Assembly (NCBI RefSeq): GCF_026127265.1
Contig: NZ_WWFG01000001.1
Coordinates: forward strand, 3,895,501-3,959,500
From: Nostoc sp. KVJ3
GTDB taxonomy: Bacteria; Cyanobacteriota; Cyanobacteriia; Cyanobacteriales; Nostocaceae
Direction: 5' to 3'
Length of the DNA: 64,000 bases
The notes beneath the pieces are model-generated. The model searched no databases. It was not told the DNA's origin and saw nothing but the letters and a program-made list of their open reading frames with translations. This document shows positions 42,276 to 51,862 of the stretch, in pieces. Numbering within the stretch: position 1 is the first letter of the stretch; the number at the start of each line of letters is the position of its first letter. A program made the position numbers and the translations under genes.

Positions 42276-42406
42276 TAGGACTCATATTTGATTTTTGAAA
42301 TATACGTAGGGTGCATTAGCCTTTGGCGTAACGCACCACTTCAGATTCTAGGTGCGTTACGCTACGCGATAACTTAGATTTTTTCAAAAATCAAATCGGA
42401 TTCCTA
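42276..42406. mobile_element. MITE with long terminal inverted repeats and TA flanks
   Basis: The left end GGACTCATATTTGATTTTTG (from 42278) and right end CAAAAATCAAATCGGATTCC (to 42404) are near-perfect inverted repeats, both flanked by TA as expected from IS630/Tc1-mariner-type target duplication. The centre carries the palindrome GTGCATTAGCC... / GGTGCGTTACGC. The 131-base element has no gene. It sits between an AT-rich membrane protein gene and a remnant with the same helix motif. Confidence 0.75.
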
Positions 42407-42408
42407 TA

Positions 42409-42534
42409 GAGGCTTTCTCTTGTCATTTTGTTATAGAAGTATTCCTTTTTAGATTATTATTTGGGATGTTCGACGGAGCTATTACAGGAGTGTTTTTAAT
42501 TAAAATTATCAAGCACAACAATAGGTCAATATAG
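42409..42534 (+). pseudogene. Remnant of a membrane protein similar to the preceding gene
   Basis: An open stretch without its own start reads HFVIEVFLFRLLFGMFDGAI and continues TGVFLIKIIKHNNRSI to a stop at 42532-42534. It aligns with FFIEIFRLLIGAIGGYEGLLIGFIIL of the protein encoded at 41811-42257. It begins directly after the right end of the MITE, so it looks like the tail of a duplicated gene truncated by or next to the element. The stop codon itself overlaps the following dispersed repeat. Confidence 0.45.
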
Positions 42535-42626
42535 CGGTTATCGGTTGAATGAGGTAGAAAAACCCCACCCCCGACCCCCTCCCCGCAAGCGAAGAGGGGA
42601 CTATGATGTACCTCATCTGATTATGT
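42529..42626. repeat. MITE-like element, copy 2 (inverted copy of 7805-7910)
   Basis: It shares ATATAGCGGTT, GTTGA-TGAGGTA, AACCCCACCC, CCCTCCCCGC and CTATGATGTA with the complement of the element at 7805-7910. The right end lacks the CGCTATAT terminus, so this copy is truncated, directly before the glsF stop on the opposite strand. Confidence 0.7.
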
Positions 42627-45600
42627 CTAATGACTAGTCACTAAACTGAACTCAGTTGTTTTTTCAGGAGTAGCTTCGGGACTATCAGCTTCAGAAGGTG
42701 GAACCAACTGCCAGAATTTAGGTAAAAATTCTTGCCAGTTTTGCAGAATTTTCTTCGCCTTTGGTGAACCAGTGCGTTCTGCATGAGTTTGGATTAACTC
42801 TTGCAGTTGTTTTGCACCTACTTCCGAAATTACCCGTTGGATTTTGACAATTTCCGGGTTGACTAACTCACGAAATGAGTCATCTTCATCTAAGAAGTAT
42901 GCCAGTCCACCAGTCATTCCAGCAGCAACGTTGCGTCCTACTTTGCCGAGGACGACGATCGCACCACCAGTCATGTATTCGCAGCAGTGATCCCCAGCGC
43001 CTTCAATCACTGCTATGCCTTTGGAGTTTCTCACAGCAAATCGCTCTCCGGCTAGACCGTTGGCAAATAACACGCCACCAGTCGCACCATAAAGGCAGGT
43101 ATTGCCAACTATGACGTTTTGTGATGCGTTATAGGTAGCATCAGTTGGAGGTTTGATGATGATTTCACCACCATGCATCCCTTTACCTACATAGTCGTTT
43201 GCCTCTCCTTCCAGAGTCAGAATTATGCCGGGAAGGTTGAATGCACCAAAGCTTTGCCCTACGCTACCTGTGAAGTTGAGATTAATTTGCCCTTCAAAGT
43301 CACTGTCACCGTATTGAGAAGCGATCGCACCCGCTAATCTTGTACCTACTGTTCTGTCAGTATTGACAATAGGATAAGTCTTGGTAACGGTAGACTGATC
43401 CCTAATGGCAGTCTGAATGTCGGGATCGGCAAGGAACTTGTCATCCAAAACCACGCCGTTGCTATGGACTTCTTCATGTACTAACCAGCTACGATTGTCT
43501 CTGGTATCTGGCAGATTAAGTAAACAGTCTAGGTTGAGCGATCGCGTTTTGGTAAGTTTTGCCTCCTTGCGCAGTTTCAACAAATCTGCACGTCCAATTA
43601 TTTCTGATAAAGAACGGTAGCCAAGTAGTGCTAACAAACTCCGCACTTCTTCGGCGATGAAGTAGAAGAAGTTAACAACCTTTTCTGGTATTCCGGTAAA
43701 CCGTTTACGGAGTTCTTCTTGCTGAGTAGCAACACCCACAGGGCAGGTATTCTTATGGCAAACTCGCGCCATGATACAGCCTTCAGCAATCATGGCGATG
43801 GAACCGAAACCGAATTCTTCAGCACCCATCAATGCACCTATTACCACATCCCAGCCACTCTTGAGTCCGCCATCTACACGTAAAATCACGCGATCGCGCA
43901 AACTATTTTCCATCAAAACCCGATGCACTTCGCTTAAACCTAATTCCCACGGTGAACCAGCGTGTTTAATCGAACTAAGCGGAGATGCACCTGTACCACC
44001 ATCATGTCCAGAAATTTGGATAATATCAGCGTTTGCTTTGGCGACACCAGCCGCGATCGTGCCAATGCCAACTTCTGAAACTAGCTTCACCGATACCTTT
44101 GCTTTGGGATTAATTTGGTGCAGATCGAAAATCAGTTGCGCTAGGTCTTCAATTGAATAGATATCGTGGTGCGGTGGTGGTGAAATCAGCGTTACACCTG
44201 GCTTCGAGCGCCTTAACATCGCAATGTATTGGCTCACCTTTGGCCCTGGCAGTTGTCCACCTTCCCCAGGCTTGGCACCTTGGGCAATTTTGATTTCAAT
44301 TTGTTGGGCGTTGACTAGGTACGCTGGCGTGACACCAAAGCGTCCCGATGCAACTTGTTTAATGGCACTATAGGCTTTATCCCCATTCCGCAATCCTTTT
44401 AAATGAGGTAGGGTTGGCGAGTGACCAGACTCGTCTACATCATCTAAAACTTTATAGCGCACTGAGTCTTCGCCGCCTTCCCCAGAGTTAGATTTACCGC
44501 CGATGCGATTCATGGCGATCGCTAAAGTTTCATGGGCTTCTCTTGACAAAGCGCCTAAAGACATGCCCCCGGTGCAGAAACGTTTGACAATTTCAGCTAC
44601 CGACTCTACTTCTTCTAGAGGAATTGAAGTGCAGTCGCCTTGGAAGTCTAGCAAGTCTCGCAATGCCGTTACTGGTCTGCCTTGGAGATGCTTTTTGTAA
44701 ACTTCGTAATGGTCGTAGTTTTTGCCATCTAGAGCCTTATGCAGCGCCTTAACCATTTCGGGGCTATTCATGTGGTACTCGCCACCAGGACGGTATTGCA
44801 CAAAGCCCAGGTTTTCTAACTTCTTGGTCGTCAGTTCTGAGAAAGCTTTGACGTGGAAGGAAAGCACTTCATCAGCGAGTTCGCTAACACTTAAACCACC
44901 GATGCGGGAAGTCGTACCACGAAATCCTAGTTCAATTAAATCTCCACCGAGACCAATAGCTTCAAAGATTTGGGCTGCTTGATAACTGGAAAGCAGAGAA
45001 ATTCCCATCTTGGAGAGAATTTTCAGCAAACCTGACTCTACTGCTTTGCGATAGTTTCCTAAAGCTTCTTCTACGTTGAGGGTTGGAAGTTTTTTCACCT
45101 CCATTAACTTTTGGGTTTTGGGATCAACGCACCAATCACGAACTGTATCCAAAGCCATATATGGACAAACTGCGCCAGCACCATAGCCAATCAGACAAGC
45201 AAAGTGATGAGTACTCCAGCATTGGGCAGTATTGACAATCAGGGATGTTTTCATCCGCAACCCTTCCCGAATCAGGTGATGATGTACAGCACCCACTGCT
45301 AATAGGGGAGGAATGTATGTATCTTCTGGGCTGATACCATCATTTCCCTTATCGCTTAAGATTAAAATCTTTGCACCTGCCCGGACTGATTCAGCTGCTT
45401 GTGCTTGTAAAGATTGGACTGCGGCTTTTAATCCTTCAGGGCCAGTGGCGATCGCAAATAGAGTTGACAACTCAGCTGTCGCAAATCCCGACAGCTTAAT
45501 TGCTTCTAATTCACCATCTGTTAACACTGGCGATTCAAGTTTCAATCTCCGAGCATATTCTGCTTTGGGTTCTAATAAGTTACCCCGTTCACCCAATTCG

Positions 45601-47291
45601 ACTTTCAAAGACATCACTAACTTTTCCCGCAGGGGATCAATCGCCGGGTTCGTCACCTGAGCAAAGCGCTGTTTGAAATAATCATAAAGCAGGTGGGGTT
45701 TTGTTGACAGCACCGCTAAAGGAATATCATCCCCCATGCAGAAAGTCGGCTCTGAACCTGCCTTCGCCATTTCATGAATCACCATTTCTACATCTTCTGT
45801 GGTGTAGCCAAAGGCAGTTTGAAGTTGCAGCAAGGTTTGCTTGTCACTTGTCATTTGTCCTTTGCCATTACCATTTGCTAATGACGGATGACCAATAACT
45901 AATGACTTTAATTCTTGACGATATTCTTGCAGCCATTCTCCATAAGGATGCTGCTTGGCAATGCGCTGCTTAATCTCCCAATTCTTTAACACTTCATGGT
46001 TGACTAAATCCACGGCAATCATTTGCCCAGGGCCAAGTCTACCTTTCTCGACAATATCGGCTTCTGGAAAGTTCACTACACCAGCTTCGGAAGCGACAAC
46101 GATGTAGTCATCTTTGGTAATTACATAACGAGCTGGTCTTAAACCATTACGATCTAGTGTTGCACCAACTTTTTTGCCATCGCTGAATACTAAAAGGGCT
46201 GGCCCGTCCCACGCTTCTTGCAAACCACTGTAATATTCGTAGAAATCAACAATTTCTGGGAAGTCATTTAAAGAAGGTTGATTTTGGTAAGCCTCTGGAA
46301 CCATAATCATTAAAGCTTCCAAGGGGGTGCGTCCAGAACACACCAGTAATTCGAGTACGTTATCTAGGGTTGCGGAGTCGCTGTTATCAATATGAACTAA
46401 AGGTTTCAGTTCCTTGATGCGATCGCCCCATACAGGATGATTCAGGCTAGCTTCTCGTGCCATCATCCAGTTGATGTTACCCAACAAGGTATTGATTTCG
46501 CCGTTGTGACCCAAAAGCCGCATCGGTTGAGCTAAAGGCCACTTCGGCATTGTGTTGGTGCTAAAGCGGCGGTGATACACAGCAAAGGCGCTTTTGTAAA
46601 CCGGATTTTTTAAATCTTGATAAAATTCTCCCAATACGGCAGAACGCACCATGCCTTTGTAAACAATTGTCCGGCTTGACAAAGAGCAGATATAAAATTC
46701 TTCTGAGATATTGGTTGCAACTTTACTAATTCGGCGGCGGGTAATATACAACTGTCGTTCTAATTCATCGCCACTTTTGTCAATAGAAGCTAACAAAACT
46801 TGTTCAATCTGGGGTTGATTTTCTCTTGCTTGTACACCAAGTAAATCAGATTGCACTGGCACTACTCGCCAGCCCACTACAATCAATTTTTCTTCAGTTG
46901 CTACTTGCTCAACAGCCATCCTAGCTTTTTGTGCTGCTTCCTGGTCTTGTGGTAGAAATATCATCCCCACAGCCATATTATTGATGGATGGAAATTCCTT
47001 TCCCCTTTTGGCAAAGTCTTGTTGGAACAAATCCCAAGGGATAGCTGTCAATACTCCAGCACCATCACCAGAGTCTCGATCGGCGCTACAACCTCCCCGG
47101 TGTTCTAAGCAGGTTAAAGCAGCTAAGGCTTTTTCTAGAATTTCGTGGCTGGTATGATTCTGACGATGAGCAATAAAACCGACACCACAGGCATCTCGTT
47201 CTTCTACTAACCACTTTTGCCCCTGATAGGTGTCTCTTGAGTTGATATTTGCTGTGATTTTCTGCTCTTGATTCATTGGTTGATTATTCAT
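42627..47291 (-). CDS. glsF: Ferredoxin-dependent glutamate synthase
   Basis: Fd-GOGAT makes two glutamates from glutamine and 2-oxoglutarate with electrons from ferredoxin. The 1554-residue protein has a 34-residue propeptide and catalytic Cys35 (ERDACGVGFIAHRQ), the amidotransferase domain with RFSTNTMPKWPLAQP, the central and FMN-binding domains with GGKSNSGEGGED and QISGHDGGTGASPL, and the 3Fe-4S cysteines in CIMARVCHKNTCPVG. The C-terminal beta-helix domain carries repeated G-x-x-G-G-x segments. The FTGIPEKVVNFFYFIAEEVR region fits the ferredoxin type rather than the NADPH large subunit, and no small subunit gene is adjacent. Probably NtcA-linked nitrogen control, but no site was verified. 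Confidence 0.93.
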   Translation of the reverse strand: MNNQPMNQEQKITANINSRDTYQGQKWLVEERDACGVGFIAHRQNHTSHEILEKALAALTCLEHRGGCSADRDSGDGAGVLTAIPWDLFQQDFAKRGKEFPSINNMAVGMIFLPQDQEAAQKARMAVEQVATEEKLIVVGWRVVPVQSDLLGVQARENQPQIEQVLLASIDKSGDELERQLYITRRRISKVATNISEEFYICSLSSRTIVYKGMVRSAVLGEFYQDLKNPVYKSAFAVYHRRFSTNTMPKWPLAQPMRLLGHNGEINTLLGNINWMMAREASLNHPVWGDRIKELKPLVHIDNSDSATLDNVLELLVCSGRTPLEALMIMVPEAYQNQPSLNDFPEIVDFYEYYSGLQEAWDGPALLVFSDGKKVGATLDRNGLRPARYVITKDDYIVVASEAGVVNFPEADIVEKGRLGPGQMIAVDLVNHEVLKNWEIKQRIAKQHPYGEWLQEYRQELKSLVIGHPSLANGNGKGQMTSDKQTLLQLQTAFGYTTEDVEMVIHEMAKAGSEPTFCMGDDIPLAVLSTKPHLLYDYFKQRFAQVTNPAIDPLREKLVMSLKVELGERGNLLEPKAEYARRLKLESPVLTDGELEAIKLSGFATAELSTLFAIATGPEGLKAAVQSLQAQAAESVRAGAKILILSDKGNDGISPEDTYIPPLLAVGAVHHHLIREGLRMKTSLIVNTAQCWSTHHFACLIGYGAGAVCPYMALDTVRDWCVDPKTQKLMEVKKLPTLNVEEALGNYRKAVESGLLKILSKMGISLLSSYQAAQIFEAIGLGGDLIELGFRGTTSRIGGLSVSELADEVLSFHVKAFSELTTKKLENLGFVQYRPGGEYHMNSPEMVKALHKALDGKNYDHYEVYKKHLQGRPVTALRDLLDFQGDCTSIPLEEVESVAEIVKRFCTGGMSLGALSREAHETLAIAMNRIGGKSNSGEGGEDSVRYKVLDDVDESGHSPTLPHLKGLRNGDKAYSAIKQVASGRFGVTPAYLVNAQQIEIKIAQGAKPGEGGQLPGPKVSQYIAMLRRSKPGVTLISPPPHHDIYSIEDLAQLIFDLHQINPKAKVSVKLVSEVGIGTIAAGVAKANADIIQISGHDGGTGASPLSSIKHAGSPWELGLSEVHRVLMENSLRDRVILRVDGGLKSGWDVVIGALMGAEEFGFGSIAMIAEGCIMARVCHKNTCPVGVATQQEELRKRFTGIPEKVVNFFYFIAEEVRSLLALLGYRSLSEIIGRADLLKLRKEAKLTKTRSLNLDCLLNLPDTRDNRSWLVHEEVHSNGVVLDDKFLADPDIQTAIRDQSTVTKTYPIVNTDRTVGTRLAGAIASQYGDSDFEGQINLNFTGSVGQSFGAFNLPGIILTLEGEANDYVGKGMHGGEIIIKPPTDATYNASQNVIVGNTCLYGATGGVLFANGLAGERFAVRNSKGIAVIEGAGDHCCEYMTGGAIVVLGKVGRNVAAGMTGGLAYFLDEDDSFRELVNPEIVKIQRVISEVGAKQLQELIQTHAERTGSPKAKKILQNWQEFLPKFWQLVPPSEADSPEATPEKTTEFSLVTSH

Positions 47292-48051
47292 ACCCTGTTC
47301 CTGAAGTATTGAGTTACCAATTTTGCCACTACTTACGGAAAAAATTTATAAATTCCGCGATGGAGAAATAATATACAAGCACCGAAATTTAGGGAAAAAA
47401 AATTTTAACTTCGGTTTTACTTTCTTAGTTCCCCCGTGTTAAAATAGTTGCGTATTGTTTATGTATTTATGCGGTATTAAACAACTTACATCTGCCAAGA
47501 CATGATTTTTGCCCTGACAGTTTCTTTTTTATATTGTGAAGGTAAGTATTTTATCAATTCCCTTTTTCCAGATGCACGGTAGCTTCTCACTGAGCCGAAA
47601 TAAGCTCATATAAAATAAAACTTAACGCTGTCCTATGTTTTAAAGCCAAATTCATCCCGATCTAGCAATAAAATCAGCGTATTACAATATATACCCATTT
47701 GACAATTCCCAAATATTTTTGTTGTTGTCTGGAGTTCTGCTGCTTACTGTTGCTATATATTACTATTAATTAGACCTAACTGAAGCAGCAAGGTTCAGTT
47801 AGGATTAAATATCTTAATCCAGTTTTGATCGCCAAGGCTACCGTGTATAGTGTGGTTATCGTTAGTGCCAGTTAAAACATTTAATTGCAGCGGCTTTAGT
47901 GTCTAAATTTATTTGTATTTAAAAGATATAACTAGCCAGCTTATATATTACCATCTTTTTTAACAAATAAAGTCATATTTTCTTTATATTTCCCAATAAT
48001 TAGTTAGTTTATACCTTGGGGTGATAGTTTTCATTCATTACCTAGTAAATT
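47292..48051. other. Intergenic region between divergent glsF and the phosphodiester glycosidase gene
   Basis: 760 AT-rich bases hold the promoters of both flanking genes. A perfect 10-base inverted repeat lies at 47775-47784 and 47794-47803 (CCTAACTGAA / TTCAGTTAGG). It could be a regulator site for the gene at 48052 or a terminator. No GTA-N8-TAC NtcA consensus was found by eye near glsF. Confidence 0.5.
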
Positions 48052-50097
48052 ATGGTAAAAATGCCGAGTTGTTGCCAATCAGCGATTAGCGATGGCTGCG
48101 CCCGCCGCAGCCATCGCAGATTTTTCCGGGCTACTGTATCACCAATACTTTTAACAGTACTCTGCTTAACGACTACTTGTGCTACCAACGCCCAGGAGTC
48201 GCCGGAAAACACCAAACCAATACTGCTCTCCCAGTTACCTACACCTGCTTTAACTGGTGTAGCATCCTCTGGTAATCAAATTTCCCTTAATGGTCGCACT
48301 CTAGCAGGAACTTGGTTACAGCAACCTGGGAAAGCTGGTCAGGTGACAACTCATCTTAGCGATGGGCCATTTAGGCAATTAATCGGAGTAAATTTCTTAA
48401 ACAGTAGTAATTCAGCGAAGCAACCAATACAGTGGTTTTCGTCGGTGACAACACCACTGGTTTTAACCACCAGGCTATTAGGAGCATATCGCTATGTGGA
48501 TATTACTAATTTTGCTCAAACATCTGGATGGCAAATCGAAGCCAATGGCAACGTTTTGGTGATCGCTACCCCAAAAGCACAAATCACAAATATTGTTCAG
48601 AGTCAGGAACCTCCATCCGCAACTGCGCCTTTGCAACAGGCTCGGATTCTTGTCAATTTAGATCGTCCAACTCCTTGGCAAGTCGCACAAGGAGGAGCGA
48701 TCGCAAAACCACAAACTCCATCCGCCGATCCAGACACGCCAACTCTCAAACCCACCACACCGCCAAATCGAGAGTGGACAATTACCCTAGATGGAATAGC
48801 CGATCCCGTTTTAATAGAACGCTATACCCCTCAGCCACCAGCAGCGCCACCAACATTACTGCCAAACCTGCTCAAACAATTATTACCACTTACACCAACA
48901 CAACCAATACCACCAGCCCCTGATCCACTGATTCAAAAAGTGGAGGTGGTGAAAAACCAAACAATTATTAGTTTGAGCGTTCCCTTTGGCTTATCGCCTC
49001 AAGTTAGCACTGTCGCTAACCCCAATCGCCTGATTATCGATATCCGACCCGATCCTTTAGAAGAACGAGATATTACCTGGGCTCCGGGATTGCGCTGGCG
49101 ACAACATTATGTCAACTTAGGCACAGATCGCTTCCCAGTAGTCTGGTTAGAAGTGAATCCCCGTAAATTTGGGCTAACCCTGAAACCTATGTGGGCTAGT
49201 CCTGATGGACTTGTGGGTACTGCTCCCTTAATTCAAACAGCCCAACGTTACTTAGCAGTCGCTGGAATTAACGGTGGTTATTTTAACCGCAATAACAGAT
49301 TGCCATTAGGTGCGATTCGCCGGGATAATCAATGGTTATCAGGCCCTATTCTTAACCGGGGTGCGATCGCTTGGAATGATTCAGGCCAATTTTACTTCGG
49401 TCGTCTCACCTTAGAAGAAACTTTAATCGCAGCAAATAACCAGCGCCTACCAATTCTGTTTCTTAATAGCGGCTATGTCCAGAGTGGCATTGCCCGTTAC
49501 ACCCCAGCTTGGGGAGCAACTTACACACCCCTAACGGATAACGAAATTATCCTAGTGGTACAAAAAGACCAAATTACTCAACAGTTACCAGGCGGCAAAG
49601 TTGGTGCGACGGCTGTTCCCATTCCCCAGGATGGCTACCTACTAACCTTACGCGCTAACGCTACTAGTGCTGCCTCCCAGCTACCTATTGGAAGCGCAGT
49701 CAGTATTTCCAGCACCACTGCTCCCACTGATTTTAGTCGTTATCCCCACATTATCGGAGCCGGGCCGCTATTAGTCCAAAATCGTCAAATTGTCCTTGAT
49801 GCCAAAGCTGAAAAATTCAGCAATGCATTTATTGCAGAAAAGGCTATTCGTAGCGGTATTTGCACGACGGCAACAGGCACATTAATTATTACTGCCACAC
49901 ATAATCGTGTCGGCGGTTATGGCCCTAATTTGGCAGAACATGCCCAATTGATGCAACAGATGGGCTGTGTAGATGCCCTAAATTTGGATGGGGGAAGTTC
50001 TACCAGCCTTTACTTAGGAGGCGAACTACTTGACCGATCGCCTAGTACCGCCGCTCGTGTTCATAATGGAATTGGGATTTTCCTGAAACCACGATAA
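48052..50097 (+). CDS. Exported phosphodiester glycosidase (NAGPA)-family protein
   Basis: The 681-residue protein has a signal peptide after a long basic leader (hydrophobic core SPILLTVLCLTTTCATNAQ), then a region of about 280 residues with beta-rich copper-amine-oxidase-N/AMIN-like character and a proline-rich linker (PPAAPPTLL, LTPTQPIPPAP). The C-terminal NAGPA domain has GINGGYFNRNNRLPLGAI, GAGPLLVQN and the DGGSS motif in NLDGGSSTSLYLGG. The AMIN-like and linker parts suggest periplasmic glycan or peptidoglycan contact. Its N-terminal coding sequence contains a perfect palindrome (48089-48117). ATG at 48061 is an alternative start. Confidence 0.85.
   Translation: MVKMPSCCQSAISDGCARRSHRRFFRATVSPILLTVLCLTTTCATNAQESPENTKPILLSQLPTPALTGVASSGNQISLNGRTLAGTWLQQPGKAGQVTTHLSDGPFRQLIGVNFLNSSNSAKQPIQWFSSVTTPLVLTTRLLGAYRYVDITNFAQTSGWQIEANGNVLVIATPKAQITNIVQSQEPPSATAPLQQARILVNLDRPTPWQVAQGGAIAKPQTPSADPDTPTLKPTTPPNREWTITLDGIADPVLIERYTPQPPAAPPTLLPNLLKQLLPLTPTQPIPPAPDPLIQKVEVVKNQTIISLSVPFGLSPQVSTVANPNRLIIDIRPDPLEERDITWAPGLRWRQHYVNLGTDRFPVVWLEVNPRKFGLTLKPMWASPDGLVGTAPLIQTAQRYLAVAGINGGYFNRNNRLPLGAIRRDNQWLSGPILNRGAIAWNDSGQFYFGRLTLEETLIAANNQRLPILFLNSGYVQSGIARYTPAWGATYTPLTDNEIILVVQKDQITQQLPGGKVGATAVPIPQDGYLLTLRANATSAASQLPIGSAVSISSTTAPTDFSRYPHIIGAGPLLVQNRQIVLDAKAEKFSNAFIAEKAIRSGICTTATGTLIITATHNRVGGYGPNLAEHAQLMQQMGCVDALNLDGGSSTSLYLGGELLDRSPSTAARVHNGIGIFLKPR
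48089..48117. repeat. Palindromic repeat inside coding sequence
   Basis: GCGATGGCTGCG (48089-48100), loop CCCGC, CGCAGCCATCGC (48106-48117) form a perfect 12-base stem within the signal-peptide leader, translated as SDGCARRSHR. GCGATGGCTGCG-type repeats are usually intergenic. It may be a repeat that entered the gene, or it may affect translation initiation of the mRNA. Confidence 0.7.
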
Positions 50098-50376
50098 TCA
50101 GGGAGACGAGGGGGACAAGGGGGAATTATTTAAGAAGTTTCTTTCCCAATGCCCAATCTTTTTTTAAAGTTTAGAACAAGCTGTCATTTTGCTTAATGAA
50201 GACTTAGTGTAGATACAAGAGTTTTAGTAGTGATGATTTACACCATAACGTTTGATTTTGCTATGTTTATCAAGGTGCGACAAATTTGCTGATTTTTAAC
50301 GTTGCAAGATAGCGCCAGATTTTTTATCAATAGTTAAGAGTACAGACGGTTTGTTATGTCTTCAAATGAGGTAATT

Positions 50377-50796
50377 ATGGCTCGATATCAAGAAACTACA
50401 CAGACTGACACTCTACACCTACCTTCAACTATCACTTCCAGAGGCATTGCTGCAACTGAGTTACGTCCTTGGGGTGCTTTTACAGTTTTGGAAGAAGGGC
50501 GCGGATACAAAATAAAGCGCATCGAAGTTAAGCCCGGACACCGCCTCAGTTTACAAATGCACCACCACCGCAGCGAACATTGGATTGTCGTTTCTGGTAC
50601 AGCTAGGGTAACTTGTGGTGAGAGAGAAGTACTACTGAGTAATAATGAGTCAACTTATGTACCCCAATGTACATCTCATCGTTTAGAGAATCCTGGTGTG
50701 ATCCCCTTGGTGTTGATTGAAGTGCAAAATGGCGAATATTTGGGAGAGGACGACATTATCCGCTACCAGGATGACTATGCCCGTACTAAAGATTAA
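50377..50796 (+). CDS. Cupin protein of the mannose-6-phosphate isomerase type II family
   Basis: The 139-residue single-cupin protein corresponds to the C-terminal isomerase domain of bifunctional mannose-1-P guanylyltransferase/mannose-6-P isomerases. WGAFTVLEEGRGYKIKRIEVKPGHRLSLQMHHHRSEHWIVVSGTARV carries the metal-binding QMHHHRSEHW motif, and RLENPGVIPLVLIEVQNGEYLGEDDIIR the second. Start ATG 50377 is preferred (GAGG six bases upstream); ATG 50356 adds seven residues. It supplies mannose for glycans by inference. Confidence 0.87.
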   Translation: MARYQETTQTDTLHLPSTITSRGIAATELRPWGAFTVLEEGRGYKIKRIEVKPGHRLSLQMHHHRSEHWIVVSGTARVTCGEREVLLSNNESTYVPQCTSHRLENPGVIPLVLIEVQNGEYLGEDDIIRYQDDYARTKD

Positions 50797-50860
50797 TGCT
50801 CTAATCTAAAAACTGAATACATTTTGTGCAAACCATCTTTGCGAACCACCGCACCCCAGA

Positions 50861-50887
50861 AGTCCCTACCTAGTTAAGGTGGGGACT
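50861..50887 (+). terminator. Hairpin after the cupin gene
   Basis: AGTCCCTACC (50861-50870) pairs with GGTGGGGACT (50878-50887), one mismatch, across a seven-base loop. It lies 64 bases past the stop. No T run follows, so it could equally be a dispersed repeat. Confidence 0.4.
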
Positions 50888-51023
50888 GAAGCTTATTGTG
50901 CTATAAATGTAGTAATAGCGATCGCGCTCATGGCTTTGATAATTTGGAATTTTCGAGAAGTAAGAGTTAACCCATCTATCTGTAAAATGAAGATGGGGTA
51001 TTCAATTGCAAAAAACGAGTTCC

Positions 51024-51353
51024 ATGATTCATCTGAGTCAAGCAGCCGCAAGTGAAATTGGGCGAATAAAGTCCAAGCAACAGCCAAATGCGTTGTTTCG
51101 ATTGGCAGTAAAACCAGGTGGTTGTTCCGGTTTTTTTTATGATATGTCCTTCGATGAAGCAATAAAAGTTGGCGACCAAGTTTTCGACTTGGATGAGATG
51201 AAAGTAGTCATAGATGCTACAAGCTTAAATTACCTCAACGGGTTGAGGGTAGATTATTCAGAAGACTTAATGGGTGGTGGTTTTCGCTTCCACAATCCCC
51301 AGGCGATCGCAAGCTGTGGCTGTGGTAATTCCTTTTCCATAACTAATCAATAA
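51024..51353 (+). CDS. Iron-sulfur cluster assembly accessory protein (IscA/SufA/HesB family)
   Basis: A-type Fe-S carrier proteins pass clusters or iron to apo-proteins. In the 109-residue sequence the three ligand cysteines are Cys34 (KPGGCSGF), Cys98 and Cys100 (ASCGCGNSF). ATG at 51024 (MIHLSQAAASEIGRI) is the natural start; a TTG further up adds no family sequence. It is a free-standing gene upstream of the str operon, not next to nif or suf genes. Ribosomal protein S12 starts 126 bases downstream. Confidence 0.9.
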   Translation: MIHLSQAAASEIGRIKSKQQPNALFRLAVKPGGCSGFFYDMSFDEAIKVGDQVFDLDEMKVVIDATSLNYLNGLRVDYSEDLMGGGFRFHNPQAIASCGCGNSFSITNQ

Positions 51354-51478
51354 TTCTTAATTAGCGATCGTTTGCTAATAAATAAGGAAAAATGACAATT
51401 GACATAAAACACTAAAAAACGATATAATCAGGATTTGTTAAAACTTAGACATATAAGCAGCTTTACGCGCTGTAACTC

Positions 51479-51862
51479 ATGCCAACAATACAGCAGCTAA
51501 TACGCACTGAGCGCGAACAAGCGCGTCAGAAAACCAAGTCCCCGGCTCTGAAACAATGCCCTCAACGTCGGGGAGTTTGTACCAGAGTATACACGACCAC
51601 ACCAAAGAAGCCTAACTCCGCTCTACGGAAAGTAGCAAGAGTCAGACTTACCTCTGGATTTGAAGTCACAGCTTACATTCCAGGTATTGGTCACAACTTA
51701 CAAGAACATTCAGTTGTGATGATTCGTGGCGGTCGGGTTAAGGATCTACCAGGCGTGAGATACCACATTATTCGTGGCACCCTAGATACAGCCGGAGTTA
51801 AAGACCGTAAACAAGGGCGTTCCAAGTATGGAACCAAGCGTCCGAAAGTAGCGAAAAAATAG
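51479..51862 (+). CDS. rpsL: 30S ribosomal protein S12
   Basis: S12 is the decoding-centre protein and first gene of the str operon. The 127-residue sequence includes TIQQLIRTEREQARQKTKSPALKQCPQRRGVC, the PKKPNSALRKVARVRL block where streptomycin-resistance changes map (wild-type lysine present), and VKDLPGVRYHIIRG. Length and sequence are canonical. It is separated from rpsG by an unusually long 525-base spacer. Confidence 0.97.
   Translation: MPTIQQLIRTEREQARQKTKSPALKQCPQRRGVCTRVYTTTPKKPNSALRKVARVRLTSGFEVTAYIPGIGHNLQEHSVVMIRGGRVKDLPGVRYHIIRGTLDTAGVKDRKQGRSKYGTKRPKVAKK

Noticed and set aside
47292..47600. NtcA site upstream of glsF
   Set aside because: Only GTA-N6-TAC and GTA-N10-TAC spacings were found by eye, not the GTA-N8-TAC consensus.
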